Shown: positions 44,738 to 54,613 of the stretch, one piece after another
Position numbering within the stretch: position 1 is the first letter of the stretch
Layout: every line of letters begins with the position of its first letter
Made by a program: the position numbers and the translations under genes
Assembly: GCF_003326795.1 (NCBI RefSeq)
Contig: NZ_JPWI01000001.1
Location: forward strand, 558,001-622,000
DNA: 64,000 nt
DNA from: Thalassospira profundimaris
Lineage (GTDB): Bacteria; Pseudomonadota; Alphaproteobacteria; Rhodospirillales; Thalassospiraceae
Reading direction: 5' to 3'
The notes under the pieces: generated by a model
Seen by the model: the letters and a program-made list of their open reading frames with translations, nothing else
Told to the model about the DNA's origin: nothing
Database searches by the model: none

Positions 44738-47146
44738 ATGAAATTCACACTTGATTGGCTGAAACAGCACCTTGATACCGATGCTTCGATCAAGGTGGTT
44801 GCCGAAAAACTGACCGATATCGGTCTTGAAATCGAAAATGTCACTGATCGTGCAGCAGCTCTTGCTGACATTCGTGTCGCCTATATCGAAGAAGCAGGTC
44901 AGCACCCGGATGCCGACCGCCTGAAACTGTGCCGGGTCAATACCGGTGACAAGATCATCCAGGTCGTCTGTGGTGCGCCGAATGCGCGCACGGGTCTTAA
45001 GGTTGCTTTGGCACAGCCGGGCGCGATCATTCCGATTGATGGTTCCAAGCTGAAGCCGGGCAAGATCCGTGGCATCGAAAGCCAGGGTATGATGTGCTCC
45101 ACCCGTGAGCTTTGCCTGGGTGAAGACCATGACGGCATCATCGAACTGCCCGAAGATGCAGAAATCGGTGCGCCGGTTGCAGGCGTTCTCGGTGCTGATG
45201 ATCCGATCATTGAAATCGGCCTGACCCCGAACCGTCCCGATTGCACCGGTGTGCGCGGTATTGCCCGCGATCTGGCAGCAGCAGGCATCGGCACGCTTAA
45301 GGCCGATCCGCGTCAGGAAGCGGTTGCCGGTTCGTTTGACAGCCCGATTGGCGTCACCATTTCCGGCGAGATCGCTGAAAACAATGCAGTTCCAGCATTC
45401 TACGGTCGCTATATTCGTGGCGTGAAAAATGGCGAAAGCCCGGATTGGCTCAAAGCCCGTCTTGAGGCCATCGGCCTGCGTCCGATTTCGGCGCTGGTTG
45501 ATATCACTAATCTTGTGACCCACGATCTTGGCCGTCCGCTGCACGTTTTTGATGCCGACAAACTGTCGGGTGACATCAATGTTCGTTACGCGACCGACGG
45601 TGAAAAGCTTGCTGCCCTTGATAACAAGGAATACGAGCTTTCCGATTCCATGGTTGTCATTGCCGATCAGGCAAAGGCACTTGGCATCGGTGGCATCATT
45701 GGTGGTGAAGAAACCGGTTGCCTTCAAGAAACCGTCAATGTCTTCGTCGAATGCGCACTGTTTGACCCGATCAGCATCGCCAAAACCGGTCGCAAGCTTC
45801 AGGTCAATTCCGATGCGCGCTATCGTTTCGAGCGTGGCGTTGATCCGCAGTCGGTCGCATGGGGCATGGAAGTTGCCACCCATCTGATCACCGAGATCTG
45901 TGGGGGTGAAGTCTCCCACGTCGTCAAGGCAGGCGACGTTCCCAATCCGCGCAATGCCTTTGATTTGCGGATCGACCGGATTCTTGAGCTGGGCGGTGTT
46001 GCTGTTGATGCCGACCGCGCGATTGAAATCCTCACCGCTCTTGGCTTTGAGGTCAGTGGTTCGGCACCGGTCATTACCGCTGTTGCCCCGACCTGGCGTC
46101 CGGACATCATCGGTGAAGCCGATCTGGTCGAGGAAGTTCTGCGTATCGTCGGTTATGACAAAATCCCGACTGTTCCGCTTGAACGTGAAACGAGTCTTCC
46201 GGTCCCGGCTCTGTCACCGATGCAGAAACGTGTTGGTCTGACCCGTCGCATTCTGGCGTCGCGTGGTCTTTATGAAACCGTGACCTGGTCCTTCACCGAT
46301 TCACGCTGGGCAAAACTGTTTGGCGAACTCAAGGAAGGCCTGTTCCTTGCCAACCCGATCAGTTCCGATCTGGATGTCATGCGTCCGAACGCCCTGATCA
46401 ACATGATCGCAGCAGCCGGCCGCAATCAGGCTCGCGGTTTTGCCGATCTTTCACTGTTTGAGGTTGGTCCGGAATTCTTTGGTGACCAGCCGGGTGATCA
46501 GCGTCTGGTGGCGGCGGGCCTTCGTGCAGGTTCGACCACCCAGCGCAGCTGGACCGGTTCGCGTCGTGACGTTGACGTCTTTGACGTCAAGGCCGATGTC
46601 GAAGCACTGGTTGATGCACTTGGGACCAATGCCGCAAACCTTCAGGTCAACACCGAAGGTGCACCGGCCTGGTATCATCCGGGTCGTTCGGCGGCCCTGC
46701 AGCTGGGTCCGAAAAACGTTCTTGGCTATTTCGGTGAACTGCACCCCAAAGTGCTCAAGGCGCTGGGTGTCAAAGGCCGTGTCGTGGCGTTCGAACTGTT
46801 TGTTGAAAACATTCCGATGCCAAAGAAAAAAGGCACTGCCCGCCCATCCCTGAACGCATCAAGCTTCCAGTCGGTCGAGCGTGACTTTGCCTTCCTGCTT
46901 GATAGCGACGTCAAGGCCGAGGCGATCATCAAGGCTGCGCGTGGTGCAGACCGTAACCTGATCACCGAGGTTACAATCTTTGACCTTTATGCAGGCAAAG
47001 GTATCGAAGATGGCAAGAAATCACTCGCTTTCTCGATCACCTTGCAGCCGACCAAGGCAACCCTGACCGACGAAGAAATTGAAGCGGTCAGCAAAAAGGT
47101 TGTTGATGCGGTTGAAAAGGCAACAGGTGGATCGTTGCGCGCCTAG
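44738..47146 (+). CDS. pheT: Phenylalanine-tRNA ligase beta subunit
   Basis: An 802-residue subunit with the usual order. tRNA-binding domain (about 40-150, HPDADRLKLCRVNTGD), B3/B4 editing domain (about 210-390, YGRYIRGVKNGESPDWLKAR), B5 domain (about 405-475), catalytic-like core (about 480-690, VTWSFTDSRWAKLF), and a C-terminal ferredoxin-fold anticodon-binding domain (about 710-802, SFQSVERDFAFLLDSDVKAE). Motif spacing is family-like. It is followed by a terminator with an internal duplication. Confidence 0.97.
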   Translation: MKFTLDWLKQHLDTDASIKVVAEKLTDIGLEIENVTDRAAALADIRVAYIEEAGQHPDADRLKLCRVNTGDKIIQVVCGAPNARTGLKVALAQPGAIIPIDGSKLKPGKIRGIESQGMMCSTRELCLGEDHDGIIELPEDAEIGAPVAGVLGADDPIIEIGLTPNRPDCTGVRGIARDLAAAGIGTLKADPRQEAVAGSFDSPIGVTISGEIAENNAVPAFYGRYIRGVKNGESPDWLKARLEAIGLRPISALVDITNLVTHDLGRPLHVFDADKLSGDINVRYATDGEKLAALDNKEYELSDSMVVIADQAKALGIGGIIGGEETGCLQETVNVFVECALFDPISIAKTGRKLQVNSDARYRFERGVDPQSVAWGMEVATHLITEICGGEVSHVVKAGDVPNPRNAFDLRIDRILELGGVAVDADRAIEILTALGFEVSGSAPVITAVAPTWRPDIIGEADLVEEVLRIVGYDKIPTVPLERETSLPVPALSPMQKRVGLTRRILASRGLYETVTWSFTDSRWAKLFGELKEGLFLANPISSDLDVMRPNALINMIAAAGRNQARGFADLSLFEVGPEFFGDQPGDQRLVAAGLRAGSTTQRSWTGSRRDVDVFDVKADVEALVDALGTNAANLQVNTEGAPAWYHPGRSAALQLGPKNVLGYFGELHPKVLKALGVKGRVVAFELFVENIPMPKKKGTARPSLNASSFQSVERDFAFLLDSDVKAEAIIKAARGADRNLITEVTIFDLYAGKGIEDGKKSLAFSITLQPTKATLTDEEIEAVSKKVVDAVEKATGGSLRA

Positions 47147-47169
47147 GCGTCTTCCACATCCCCGATAAC

Positions 47170-47220
47170 AAAGCGGGCTGCCCTTATCCAGGGGCAGCCT
47201 ATCCAGGGGCAGCCCGCTTT
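47170..47220 (+). terminator. pheT terminator with a duplicated 3' arm
   Basis: The 5' arm 47170-47183 pairs perfectly over 14 bp with 47207-47220 and is followed by TTGTTT. The unit TATCCAGGGGCAGCC occurs twice in tandem (47185-47199 and 47200-47214), so the first copy offers an alternative, shorter stem. Confidence 0.85.
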
Positions 47221-47272
47221 TGTTTGGGATGAGTTACGGGTTGGTCATATATCTGGCCCGACCGGGTCAAAT

Positions 47273-47746
47273 TTACCGACCGGGGCGTTTTCGCAAGATG
47301 GCATATTCATCTTCATCAAGATCAAGTGCGATCAGGTCCGGGCCATTGGTAAAGATGTGCCATTCCATATCGGTGTCATCGCATTCGATGGCCAGCTGAT
47401 CCATCATGGTGTTCCACACGCACCTTTCGCGATCATCATTGGCTTCAAGGCGGCCTTCGCCATTGTCATAAAGATGCATGACCAGAAGCTGTTCGTCTTC
47501 GTCAATGGAATAGACGGCATATGTTTCGTTTGCAAAACGGTAATTGATTTCTGCGCCATCAAGGCGTCTCCAACCGCGTGGCAAGGGCTCACCCGGTTCG
47601 TGATTGGCAAAGAAGTAGGCCAGCTTTTGCATGTGGCTGTCATTCATGGTCCGCATGTCAGAACCACACGCGCCCAGCGTGAGCACGCCCAGCATGGTGA
47701 CAAGAACGGATATTCGCGACCGTGATAGGGCGGGTATTGTGAACAT
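47273..47746 (-). CDS. Putative acidic lipoprotein of unknown function
   Basis: I do not recognise this 157-residue protein. The N-terminus is a lipoprotein signal peptide: basic MFTIPALSRSRISV, hydrophobic LVTMLGVLTLGAC, with lipobox LGAC and lipidation site C27. The mature part is acidic (DEDEQ, NDDRERC, CDDTD, DLDEDEY) and mostly beta-strand-like, with two further cysteines that could pair. Asp at +3 (CGSD) does not give a clear sorting signal. It lies downstream of, and on the same strand as, the sensor kinase, 150 bases apart; a functional link is possible only by position. Confidence 0.7.
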   Translation of the reverse strand: MFTIPALSRSRISVLVTMLGVLTLGACGSDMRTMNDSHMQKLAYFFANHEPGEPLPRGWRRLDGAEINYRFANETYAVYSIDEDEQLLVMHLYDNGEGRLEANDDRERCVWNTMMDQLAIECDDTDMEWHIFTNGPDLIALDLDEDEYAILRKRPGR

Positions 47747-47896
47747 GCATTACTCCTTTGGCCACCACAGGGCAGCTTTTACCCGGCTGCTCCGATACCA
47801 GCTTATCCAAGCAATATGCTTGCCACTCAGGACTCGCAAAAGGTGCACGGATCCTTTGCCTGCGAGATGTGATCGGTCGGGTGTTATGGTCGGGGG

Positions 47897-49945
47897 TTAT
47901 TCGGGTCGATTGACACGCAGGGTAAAAATGATGGTTGTGCCCGGATCGCTGACCGGGCGGCTGGTATCAAGCCAGATGCGTCCGCCATGCTGTTCGACAA
48001 TCTTGCGACACAGCGATAATCCAAGCCCGGTTCCGGAAAACTCGTCTTTATGCAGGCGCTGGAACAGGCGGAAAATGCGTTGTGCATGTTCCGGATGGAT
48101 GCCAATCCCGTTGTCCCGAACCGAAAACCGCCAGAAGTCGCCCAGTACCGGATCGGGTTCGACCGTAATTTCAATATGCGGGGGGACTCCCGGGCGGCGA
48201 TATTTGATGGCGTTGGATAGAAGATTCTGGAACAGGCGCGAAAGGGCGATCCGGTCCCCCTTGATCGTGGGCAGATCATCATGGGTGATTGTCGCGTGTT
48301 CCTGGCTGATCACGGCCTTAAGGTCTGCCTGTGCCTCGTTGAGAACAAGGTTGCAATCAATCTCGGTAAGGTCTTCGCTGGTGCCGGTTTTGGCATATTC
48401 AAGCAGATGGCTGATCAGCTTGTGCATCCGTTTGGCGCCATCAACCGCATAATCGATATATTCGTCAGCTTCCTGATCAAGCGTGCCGCCATAACGACGT
48501 TTGAGAAGCTGGGTATAGCTTGCCACCATGCGAAGGGGTTGTTGCAAGTCGTGAGACGCGACATAGGCGAATTGTTCAAGATCCTCGTTGCTGCGTTTAA
48601 GCTGATCAAGGGTATCGCGTAGCTTGTTGGCATTCTCGACAAACTCGGTCACGTCACGTGCACTGGCAAAGGTCATGCCGTCAATCGGCCCAATACCCCG
48701 CCAGGCCAGCCAGCGTACCGATCCGTCATGATGGCGTACCCGCAAGATTGTTTGCCCATCCCCGATCATGATGGGCCCGCCGCTCTGGCCAAAGGCTGTC
48801 ATCGCCGATTGCTGGTCTTCGTGTTCGAACAGGTTAAAGAAATTCATGCCGGTCAGGTCATGAAGTTTCGGACCAATCAGCTCTTCAAGTGCCGGGCTGA
48901 ATCCACGCAAAATGCCATCCTGATCAACGGCAATTGATGGTTCCGGTGTATGCCGAAGATAGGTCTCAAACGGATGGCATAATTCCTGTTGCTCGGCAGT
49001 TTCCAGAAGCAGCACGGAAATGATGTCGGCGTCATTATCCTTAAGGCGTTGCGCCATCAGATAAAAACGCTGTGACTGCTGGGCGGTAACCCGAAGATCG
49101 ACCATTGCTCCGATCCGTTCGGTCGGCCAGTTGTTATCAATCAGTGGGCCTTTGAGCTTCGCGCGCGATGACGGTGAAAGACGATCAAGGAAGTCGGTCA
49201 TTAACGGACGCACTGTCTCGTCAGTCGGGCCAAGGATTTCCGGCCAGTTCAACTGGGTGCTGAGCTTTCCATCCTTGCTGTCAACCGGCCAGCTGATCAC
49301 CGCACAGCCGCATTGTGACAGGGTGTTTTCGGTTTCGCTGAAATGCTCGGTCAGATTGATCGCACGCAGATGCTGGCGTTTCAGGCGCTGCCACAGCCAG
49401 AATGACAGGCCGCTCATGATGACCAGCGCCATGACAAACATCAGGGCATGCAAAATGATGGCCTGACGCCAGTTTTCCATCATCACACTGCGCGGGGTAT
49501 AGGCAACAACAATACGGTCAATGTCATGAAGCTTGCTGTAAGCCAAGATCATGACCTGCTGATTGTGAACACATAGCAGGGACGCACGATCAGCTTTTTG
49601 TTCGCGAATAAAGTCCGACAGATCACCAATCAGATGTGGCGGGATAAAGCCCTTGATCTGATGAAATTCTTCATCAAGGACGCCGATGGTGATGGTGGAA
49701 TTGTCATCAACAATCTGTTGCAGATCGATATCCTGATGCTGAAACAGCATCAGACCAAGCCGATATGCCGTTGCCTCAAGCTCGGCGCGGGCGTGATCAA
49801 CTGCACTGTCATAAAGCGTTTTCTGAATAAAGAAGAACGAAAACAGCAAGACAAACACGCCCGTCAGGGTCAGGGCTGCGAGCCTTTTGCGCAGTTTAAC
49901 CAGACTGCGCTGGGACAGGGATGGCTCGATGGATGTCATGAACAT
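47897..49945 (-). CDS. Membrane sensor histidine kinase with PAS domain
   Basis: A 682-residue kinase. A membrane helix (about 22-44) leads to a ~115-residue periplasmic sensor region, then a second helix (about 160-187). A cytoplasmic PAS-like domain spans about 325-435. HisKA has the phospho-acceptor H465 in ASHDLQQPLRM, and the ATPase domain has N-box LFQNLLSNAIKYR (571-583), G1 DNGIGI (611-616) and G2 GTGLGL (638-643). The SHDLQQPLR box is of the type seen in phytochrome-like kinases, but no GAF/PHY is present. No response regulator is adjacent. Start could also be ATG 49939. Confidence 0.9.
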   Translation of the reverse strand: MFMTSIEPSLSQRSLVKLRKRLAALTLTGVFVLLFSFFFIQKTLYDSAVDHARAELEATAYRLGLMLFQHQDIDLQQIVDDNSTITIGVLDEEFHQIKGFIPPHLIGDLSDFIREQKADRASLLCVHNQQVMILAYSKLHDIDRIVVAYTPRSVMMENWRQAIILHALMFVMALVIMSGLSFWLWQRLKRQHLRAINLTEHFSETENTLSQCGCAVISWPVDSKDGKLSTQLNWPEILGPTDETVRPLMTDFLDRLSPSSRAKLKGPLIDNNWPTERIGAMVDLRVTAQQSQRFYLMAQRLKDNDADIISVLLLETAEQQELCHPFETYLRHTPEPSIAVDQDGILRGFSPALEELIGPKLHDLTGMNFFNLFEHEDQQSAMTAFGQSGGPIMIGDGQTILRVRHHDGSVRWLAWRGIGPIDGMTFASARDVTEFVENANKLRDTLDQLKRSNEDLEQFAYVASHDLQQPLRMVASYTQLLKRRYGGTLDQEADEYIDYAVDGAKRMHKLISHLLEYAKTGTSEDLTEIDCNLVLNEAQADLKAVISQEHATITHDDLPTIKGDRIALSRLFQNLLSNAIKYRRPGVPPHIEITVEPDPVLGDFWRFSVRDNGIGIHPEHAQRIFRLFQRLHKDEFSGTGLGLSLCRKIVEQHGGRIWLDTSRPVSDPGTTIIFTLRVNRPE

Positions 49946-50487
49946 GTTTTCAGCGTATCCCTGTCAGGATGGTTTCCGGTTTCCACCCTTGAAACCTATG
50001 TTCTTTTCGTGTGGTTGAAAAGATGACAAACAGATGAATTCATGGGGGCAAACCAAGAAAAAGTGTTTATCCACGCCAGTTTGGCAGTTCTTTGATGTGT
50101 TTGGTACCAATCGGCACCGGTTTGATCAAAAGGCCTGCGTGCCAGACATGTGAATTCGTTGGGGGCGAAACACAACACAACGCTTCTAATTCCGGGCAAA
50201 AACCCCTATAAACCCGCTGGTGATTGATCCGGGAAATTGAAAAGACAGTTTTCCGAATGATATGGCGATCACGCAAGGCGGGTTTTCCTGTTCATGCCAG
50301 TCCGGCAATCGGATGTGATCCGGCCTCTGAGTCGCGGCCTTTGGGTGCGCAGACCGGGGCGGAACGCAACAGGACAGCTTGCTGATTGCGCCGAACGTAT
50401 CAGCCCGGTTCGGGTGATCACACCGTTTCGAAACAAATGTGCCACGCGGCGAAATGCCAGCCAATTTTAGTGCCAGAAGCAGCCAAA
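49946..50487. other. Long non-coding gap between the kinase and lepA
   Basis: 542 bases without a credible gene. TATAAA at 50207-50212 and TTGAAA at 50237-50242 are AT-rich promoter-like pieces but lack a good partner. lepA frames extend to 50386 without family similarity or SD. No tRNA or known RNA fold was recognised. Confidence 0.45.
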
Positions 50488-52293
50488 ATGACTGACCTTA
50501 AGAACATTCGTAACTTTTCGATCATCGCGCATATTGACCACGGTAAATCGACCCTGGCCGATCGTCTGATCCAGTTGACCGGTGGCCTGACCGAACGTGA
50601 AATGGCCGATCAGGTTCTCGATTCGATGGATATCGAACGTGAACGTGGCATCACCATCAAATCGCAGGCCGTGCGTCTCAAATATACCGCCAAGGATGGG
50701 CAGGAATATACGCTCAATCTGATGGATACGCCCGGCCACGTTGACTTTGCCTATGAAGTGTCGCGCTCGCTTGCCGCGTGCGAAGGATCGCTTCTGGTGG
50801 TCGATGCTGCGCAAGGCGTAGAAGCACAGACACTGGCCAACGTTTATCAGGCGATTGAAAATAACCACGAAATCGTTCCGGTCCTGAACAAGGTTGACCT
50901 TCCGGCGGCCGAACCCGACCAGGTCAAGGAACAGATCGAGGAAGTGATCGGCATTGATGCGTCAGATGCGGTGATGATTTCAGCCAAGACTGGTCTTGGC
51001 GTTCCCGATGTGCTCGAAGCACTGGTTCATCGTCTGCCGGCACCGACCGGTGATGCGACCGCGCCGCTTGAAGTTTTGCTGGTTGATAGCTGGTATGACA
51101 CCTATCTCGGCGTGATGATTCTGGTGCGTGTGAAGGAAGGGACGCTCAAAAAAGGGCAGAAAGTCCGCTTCATGAACGCCAAGGTCAGCCACACGATTGA
51201 ACGTGTTGGTGTCTTTACGCCAAAACCGCTGGCGCTTGATGAACTGGGCCCGGGCGAGGTTGGCTTTATCAACTGCGGTATGAAAACCGTTGCCGAATGC
51301 GAAGTCGGTGACACCATTACCGAAGAAAAACGCCCCTGCGCCAAGCCGCTGGCCGGTTTCAAACCGTCCATTCCGGTGGTGTTCTGTGGTATTTTCCCGG
51401 TTGATACCAGCGAATATGAAGTGCTGCGCGATGCGCTTGAAAAGCTGCATCTCAATGACGCGTCCTTCCAGTTCGAACCGGAAAACTCGACCGCACTTGG
51501 ACTTGGTTTCCGCTGTGGTTTCCTTGGTCTTCTGCATCTTGAAATCATTCAGGAACGCCTGGAACGCGAGTTCGAGCTTGATCTGATCACGACGGCACCG
51601 TCGGTTTCCTACAAGATCACCATGACCAAGGGCGAAGAAATCCTGCTGCATAACCCGGCAGATTTCCCCGACGTCACCAAGGTCAAGACGATTGAAGAAC
51701 CGTGGATCAAGGCATCGATCATGGTTCCGGACGAATATCTTGGCGGTATTCTGACCCTTTGCACCGAACGTCGTGGTATCCAGCTTGATCTGACCTATGT
51801 CGGTAACCGTGCAATGGCGGTTTACAAACTGCCGCTTAACGAAGTTGTCTTTGACTTCTATGACCGTCTGAAATCGATTTCGCGCGGCTATGCAAGCTTC
51901 GATTACGAGATTGCCGGTTATGACGAAAGCGATCTGGTCAAGGTTTCCATCCTTGTGAACGAGGAACCGGTCGATGCGCTGGCGCTGATGGTGCACCGGT
52001 CGGCGGCTGAATATCGTGGTCGCGAGATCTGCAAGCGTCTCAAAGACCTGATCCCGCGTCAGATGTTCCGTATCGCCATTCAGGCCGCCATCGGTGGCAA
52101 GGTGATTGCCCGTGAAACCGTATCAGCACTCCGTAAGGACGTGACGGCAAAATGTTACGGCGGTGACGTTTCGCGTAAACGTAAACTTCTGGAAAAACAG
52201 AAGGCCGGTAAGAAAAAGATGCGTCAGTTCGGCAAGGTCGAAATTCCGCAGTCGGCCTTTATCAATGCGCTCAAGATGGGCGACGAAAAATAG
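50488..52293 (+). CDS. lepA: Elongation factor 4 (LepA)
   Basis: A 601-residue translational GTPase associated with back-translocation and 30S maturation. G1 is AHIDHGKST, the switch region holds [15 protein letters not shown]3 is DTPGHVDF and G4 NKVDLP. Domains II, III and V (EF-G-like) are followed by the LepA-specific C-terminal domain with [20 protein letters not shown] and [19 protein letters not shown]. Start ATG 50488 gives the canonical [20 protein letters not shown]. Monocistronic with a strong terminator. Confidence 0.97.
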   Translation: MTDLKNIRNFSIIAHIDHGKSTLADRLIQLTGGLTEREMADQVLDSMDIERERGITIKSQAVRLKYTAKDGQEYTLNLMDTPGHVDFAYEVSRSLAACEGSLLVVDAAQGVEAQTLANVYQAIENNHEIVPVLNKVDLPAAEPDQVKEQIEEVIGIDASDAVMISAKTGLGVPDVLEALVHRLPAPTGDATAPLEVLLVDSWYDTYLGVMILVRVKEGTLKKGQKVRFMNAKVSHTIERVGVFTPKPLALDELGPGEVGFINCGMKTVAECEVGDTITEEKRPCAKPLAGFKPSIPVVFCGIFPVDTSEYEVLRDALEKLHLNDASFQFEPENSTALGLGFRCGFLGLLHLEIIQERLEREFELDLITTAPSVSYKITMTKGEEILLHNPADFPDVTKVKTIEEPWIKASIMVPDEYLGGILTLCTERRGIQLDLTYVGNRAMAVYKLPLNEVVFDFYDRLKSISRGYASFDYEIAGYDESDLVKVSILVNEEPVDALALMVHRSAAEYRGREICKRLKDLIPRQMFRIAIQAAIGGKVIARETVSALRKDVTAKCYGGDVSRKRKLLEKQKAGKKKMRQFGKVEIPQSAFINALKMGDEK

Positions 52294-52315
52294 ACCGAAA
52301 TTACGATATCGAAAC

Positions 52316-52347
52316 AAAGGCTGTATCATATTGTTGATGCAGCCTTT
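52316..52347 (+). terminator. lepA terminator
   Basis: AAAGGCTGTATCA (52316-52328) and TGATGCAGCCTTT (52335-52347) pair with one wobble, followed by TTTCTTT. Confidence 0.88.
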
Positions 52348-52434
52348 TTTCTTTGCTGTTTCCAGTATCCCTTTTGCTGGGGTATGGATGGTTCAAACCG
52401 ACACTTTGCGACATATCTGCCCAAGGAGCCTTCC

Positions 52435-52893
52435 ATGGATCTCGACCTTCTCGCCAGACAGGAAGCAAAACTGATCTTTGATCGCTTTGATGAGGATACA
52501 GCTTGGGCGATTGGTACCAAACTCTTTGCGGTGGCAAAGACGCAAAACGCCCCGGTGGTAATTGATATCCGCACCCCGGACCGCACACTGTTTCATGCAG
52601 CCCTTCCGGGTGCCAAGCCGGCCAATGATTCTTGGGCGCGGCGCAAAAGCAATCTGACCTTGCGCGAACATGAAAGTTCGATGCGTTTCGGGCTGGCGCT
52701 TAAGGCCAAGGGCAAAACCCTTGCCGATCACGGGGTTGATTTCGCCGATTTTGCCGATCATGGCGGCAGCTTTCCGATCCGGGTTGCCGGTGTCGGGGTG
52801 ATTGGCGCCATTACAGTTTCGGGGCTGGCATCACACGAAGATCACGGCATGATTGTCGATGTTCTGACCAAACATCTTGGCGTTTCGATCTGA
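52435..52893 (+). CDS. UPF0303/HbpS-like heme-degrading-domain protein
   Basis: A 152-residue protein of the UPF0303 family (related to the GlcG/HbpS fold and yeast Ybr137w). Start ATG 52435 behind AAGGAG (52423-52428). Family-like segments are FAVAKTQNAPVVIDIRTPDR, LFHAALPGAKPANDSWARRK, and the C-terminal GGSFPIRVAGVGVIGAITVS with GLASHEDHGMIVDVL. Some relatives bind heme or oligomerise; no activity can be assigned. It follows lepA on the same strand beyond a terminator. Confidence 0.82.
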   Translation: MDLDLLARQEAKLIFDRFDEDTAWAIGTKLFAVAKTQNAPVVIDIRTPDRTLFHAALPGAKPANDSWARRKSNLTLREHESSMRFGLALKAKGKTLADHGVDFADFADHGGSFPIRVAGVGVIGAITVSGLASHEDHGMIVDVLTKHLGVSI

Positions 52894-52899
52894 TCGAAC

Positions 52900-53298
52900 T
52901 CAGTCGAGATGTTCGATGTCGGGATCAATTCCGGCAAAGCTTTCAAGGGCGGTGCTCATCCACAGATGTTTGCGGGCCTTGAACGGACGGGGGTCATCAA
53001 AACTGCCAAGGCGGAAATCAATCTCGCTGTCTTTGGCACCATTCCGCCAGGTCAGGCTTGATCCGCATTTCGGGCAAAATCCACGGAACTTACCGGGCGA
53101 GCTTTCATAATCGGTTGGCATGCCATTCCATGTGACGGCACTGGTCGGAAAGCAGACAAAGCTTGAAACACCCGAACCGCTATCCTTGCGGCACATGCCG
53201 CAATGGCAATGATTGCCGCCAATTGGATCACCGGAAGCAACAAAGCGCACCGCGCCACAAAGACATCCGCCGGAATGGGTCGGTTTGTTTGTGGTCAT
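52900..53298 (-). CDS. GFA/CENP-V family zinc protein
   Basis: A 132-residue protein with three Cys clusters of the GFA (glutathione-dependent formaldehyde-activating) fold: GGCLCGAVRF, HCHCGMCRKDSG and GFCPKCGSSLTW. These bind two zinc ions in the family. Most bacterial members have no confirmed reaction, and the formaldehyde role of Gfa itself is disputed. It is convergent with the UPF0303 gene, 6 bases apart, and co-directional with the reductase gene upstream. Confidence 0.9.
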   Translation of the reverse strand: MTTNKPTHSGGCLCGAVRFVASGDPIGGNHCHCGMCRKDSGSGVSSFVCFPTSAVTWNGMPTDYESSPGKFRGFCPKCGSSLTWRNGAKDSEIDFRLGSFDDPRPFKARKHLWMSTALESFAGIDPDIEHLD

Positions 53299-53337
53299 GG
53301 TGCGCTTTCCTTAAATACAGGCTATGACGGGCTTCGA

Positions 53338-54360
53338 TTATTCGTTGGGAACACCCGTGGTGGTCGAATATTCGAAGTGGAATTCCTTGTCCGGGAACAG
53401 ATAGGAACGTGCGGCATGGATCGCGCTGGCCCCTTCGGCAAAGCCCGACAGGATCAGTTTCAGTTTGTGCTCATAGGTCGCGATATCGCCAATCGCAAAG
53501 ATGCCGGGAACCGACGTCTGCATGGTCGCCTGGGTCACACCGATATGGTTTTTATCAAGGTTCAGTCCCCAATCGGCAATCGGGCCAAGCTCCATGGCAA
53601 GGCCAAAGAACGGCAGAAGATGGTCGGCTTCAAGTTCGAGCTCTTCGCCCTTAAGCGTTGCGACAACAACGTGGGAAAGCTGTCCATTTTCGCCCTTAAG
53701 GCCCTTAAGCTGATAGGGGATGACCATTTCGATCTTGCCAGCTTCTGCCAGTGCCTGAAGCTTTGCGCTGCTATCGGGTGCTGCACGGAATTTCGGGCGA
53801 CGGTGCACGACCATGACTTTTTCAGCCACGTCATGAAGCGACAATGCCCAGTCAACGGCCGAATCACCGCCACCGGCAATCACGACTTTCTTGCCTGCGA
53901 AATCGGCACGACGTTTGACGTAATACTGAACGCCACCCGACCCTTCGTAATCTTCGAGGCCCTCCATCGGGGGCTTGTTCGGGCCAAAGGCCCCGCAGCC
54001 TGCGGCAATTACAACCGCACCCGCATCAATGACCGTGCCGGTATTGGTTTCAAGCGTGAAACGGCCATCATCGCGTTTTTCAAGTTTGATGACCTGCTGG
54101 CCCAGATGATAGGTCGGTTCAAACGGTTCCGCCTGTTTGGCAAGCTGGTCAATCAGGTCCTGACCGGCAATGTGCGGATGGGCCGGGATGTCAAAAATCG
54201 GCTTTTCCGGATAGAGCGCGCTGCACTGGCCGCCGACCATTTCAAGCGCATCAACCACATGGGATTTAAGCCCCAGCATACCGGCTTCGAAAACCGCAAA
54301 AAGCCCAACCGGGCCTGCGCCAATAATGGCAATATCTGTGCTGTGTGATGCGTCTGACAT
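53338..54360 (-). CDS. Ferredoxin-NADP+ reductase, thioredoxin-reductase-like type
   Basis: A 340-residue flavoprotein. The FAD site is IAIIGAGPVGLFAVFEAGML, the NADPH site VVIAGGGDSAVDWALSLHDV, and PGIFAIGDIATYEHKLKLIL closes FAD binding. No CxxC redox disulfide is present in the NADPH domain, which distinguishes it from thioredoxin reductase and fits the FNR2-type ferredoxin/flavodoxin reductases. Its C-terminal FEYSTTTG holds the aromatic that stacks on FAD in this type. Start at ATG 54360 (MSDASHS) with GGATGGA upstream; ATG 54375 is possible. Confidence 0.9.
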   Translation of the reverse strand: MSDASHSTDIAIIGAGPVGLFAVFEAGMLGLKSHVVDALEMVGGQCSALYPEKPIFDIPAHPHIAGQDLIDQLAKQAEPFEPTYHLGQQVIKLEKRDDGRFTLETNTGTVIDAGAVVIAAGCGAFGPNKPPMEGLEDYEGSGGVQYYVKRRADFAGKKVVIAGGGDSAVDWALSLHDVAEKVMVVHRRPKFRAAPDSSAKLQALAEAGKIEMVIPYQLKGLKGENGQLSHVVVATLKGEELELEADHLLPFFGLAMELGPIADWGLNLDKNHIGVTQATMQTSVPGIFAIGDIATYEHKLKLILSGFAEGASAIHAARSYLFPDKEFHFEYSTTTGVPNE

Positions 54361-54613
54361 ATTCATTCCATCCAAATAAAATCAAATTTGGGCTCGGTTC
54401 GATCTTCGGCCCGGCGGTGTGCGGGAAATCTGTTCATCGCGAAATAACATCTGGGGGCATATATCGCAATGTAAACCGGGCGAATTCGGGTTGTTTGGCT
54501 GGAAATGCTGTGTGCCTGATCACGACCACGTAAAATCATTGCGAATGGTGGGCTTCACACCCTACAAAAGAGGACATAAACGCATCCTGTCGCCAAATCG
54601 ATAAACGGACATC

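Noticed and set aside
50386-50487. Upstream extension of lepA
   Set aside because: The canonical LepA start [13 protein letters not shown] is at 50488 and the extra residues have no family counterpart.
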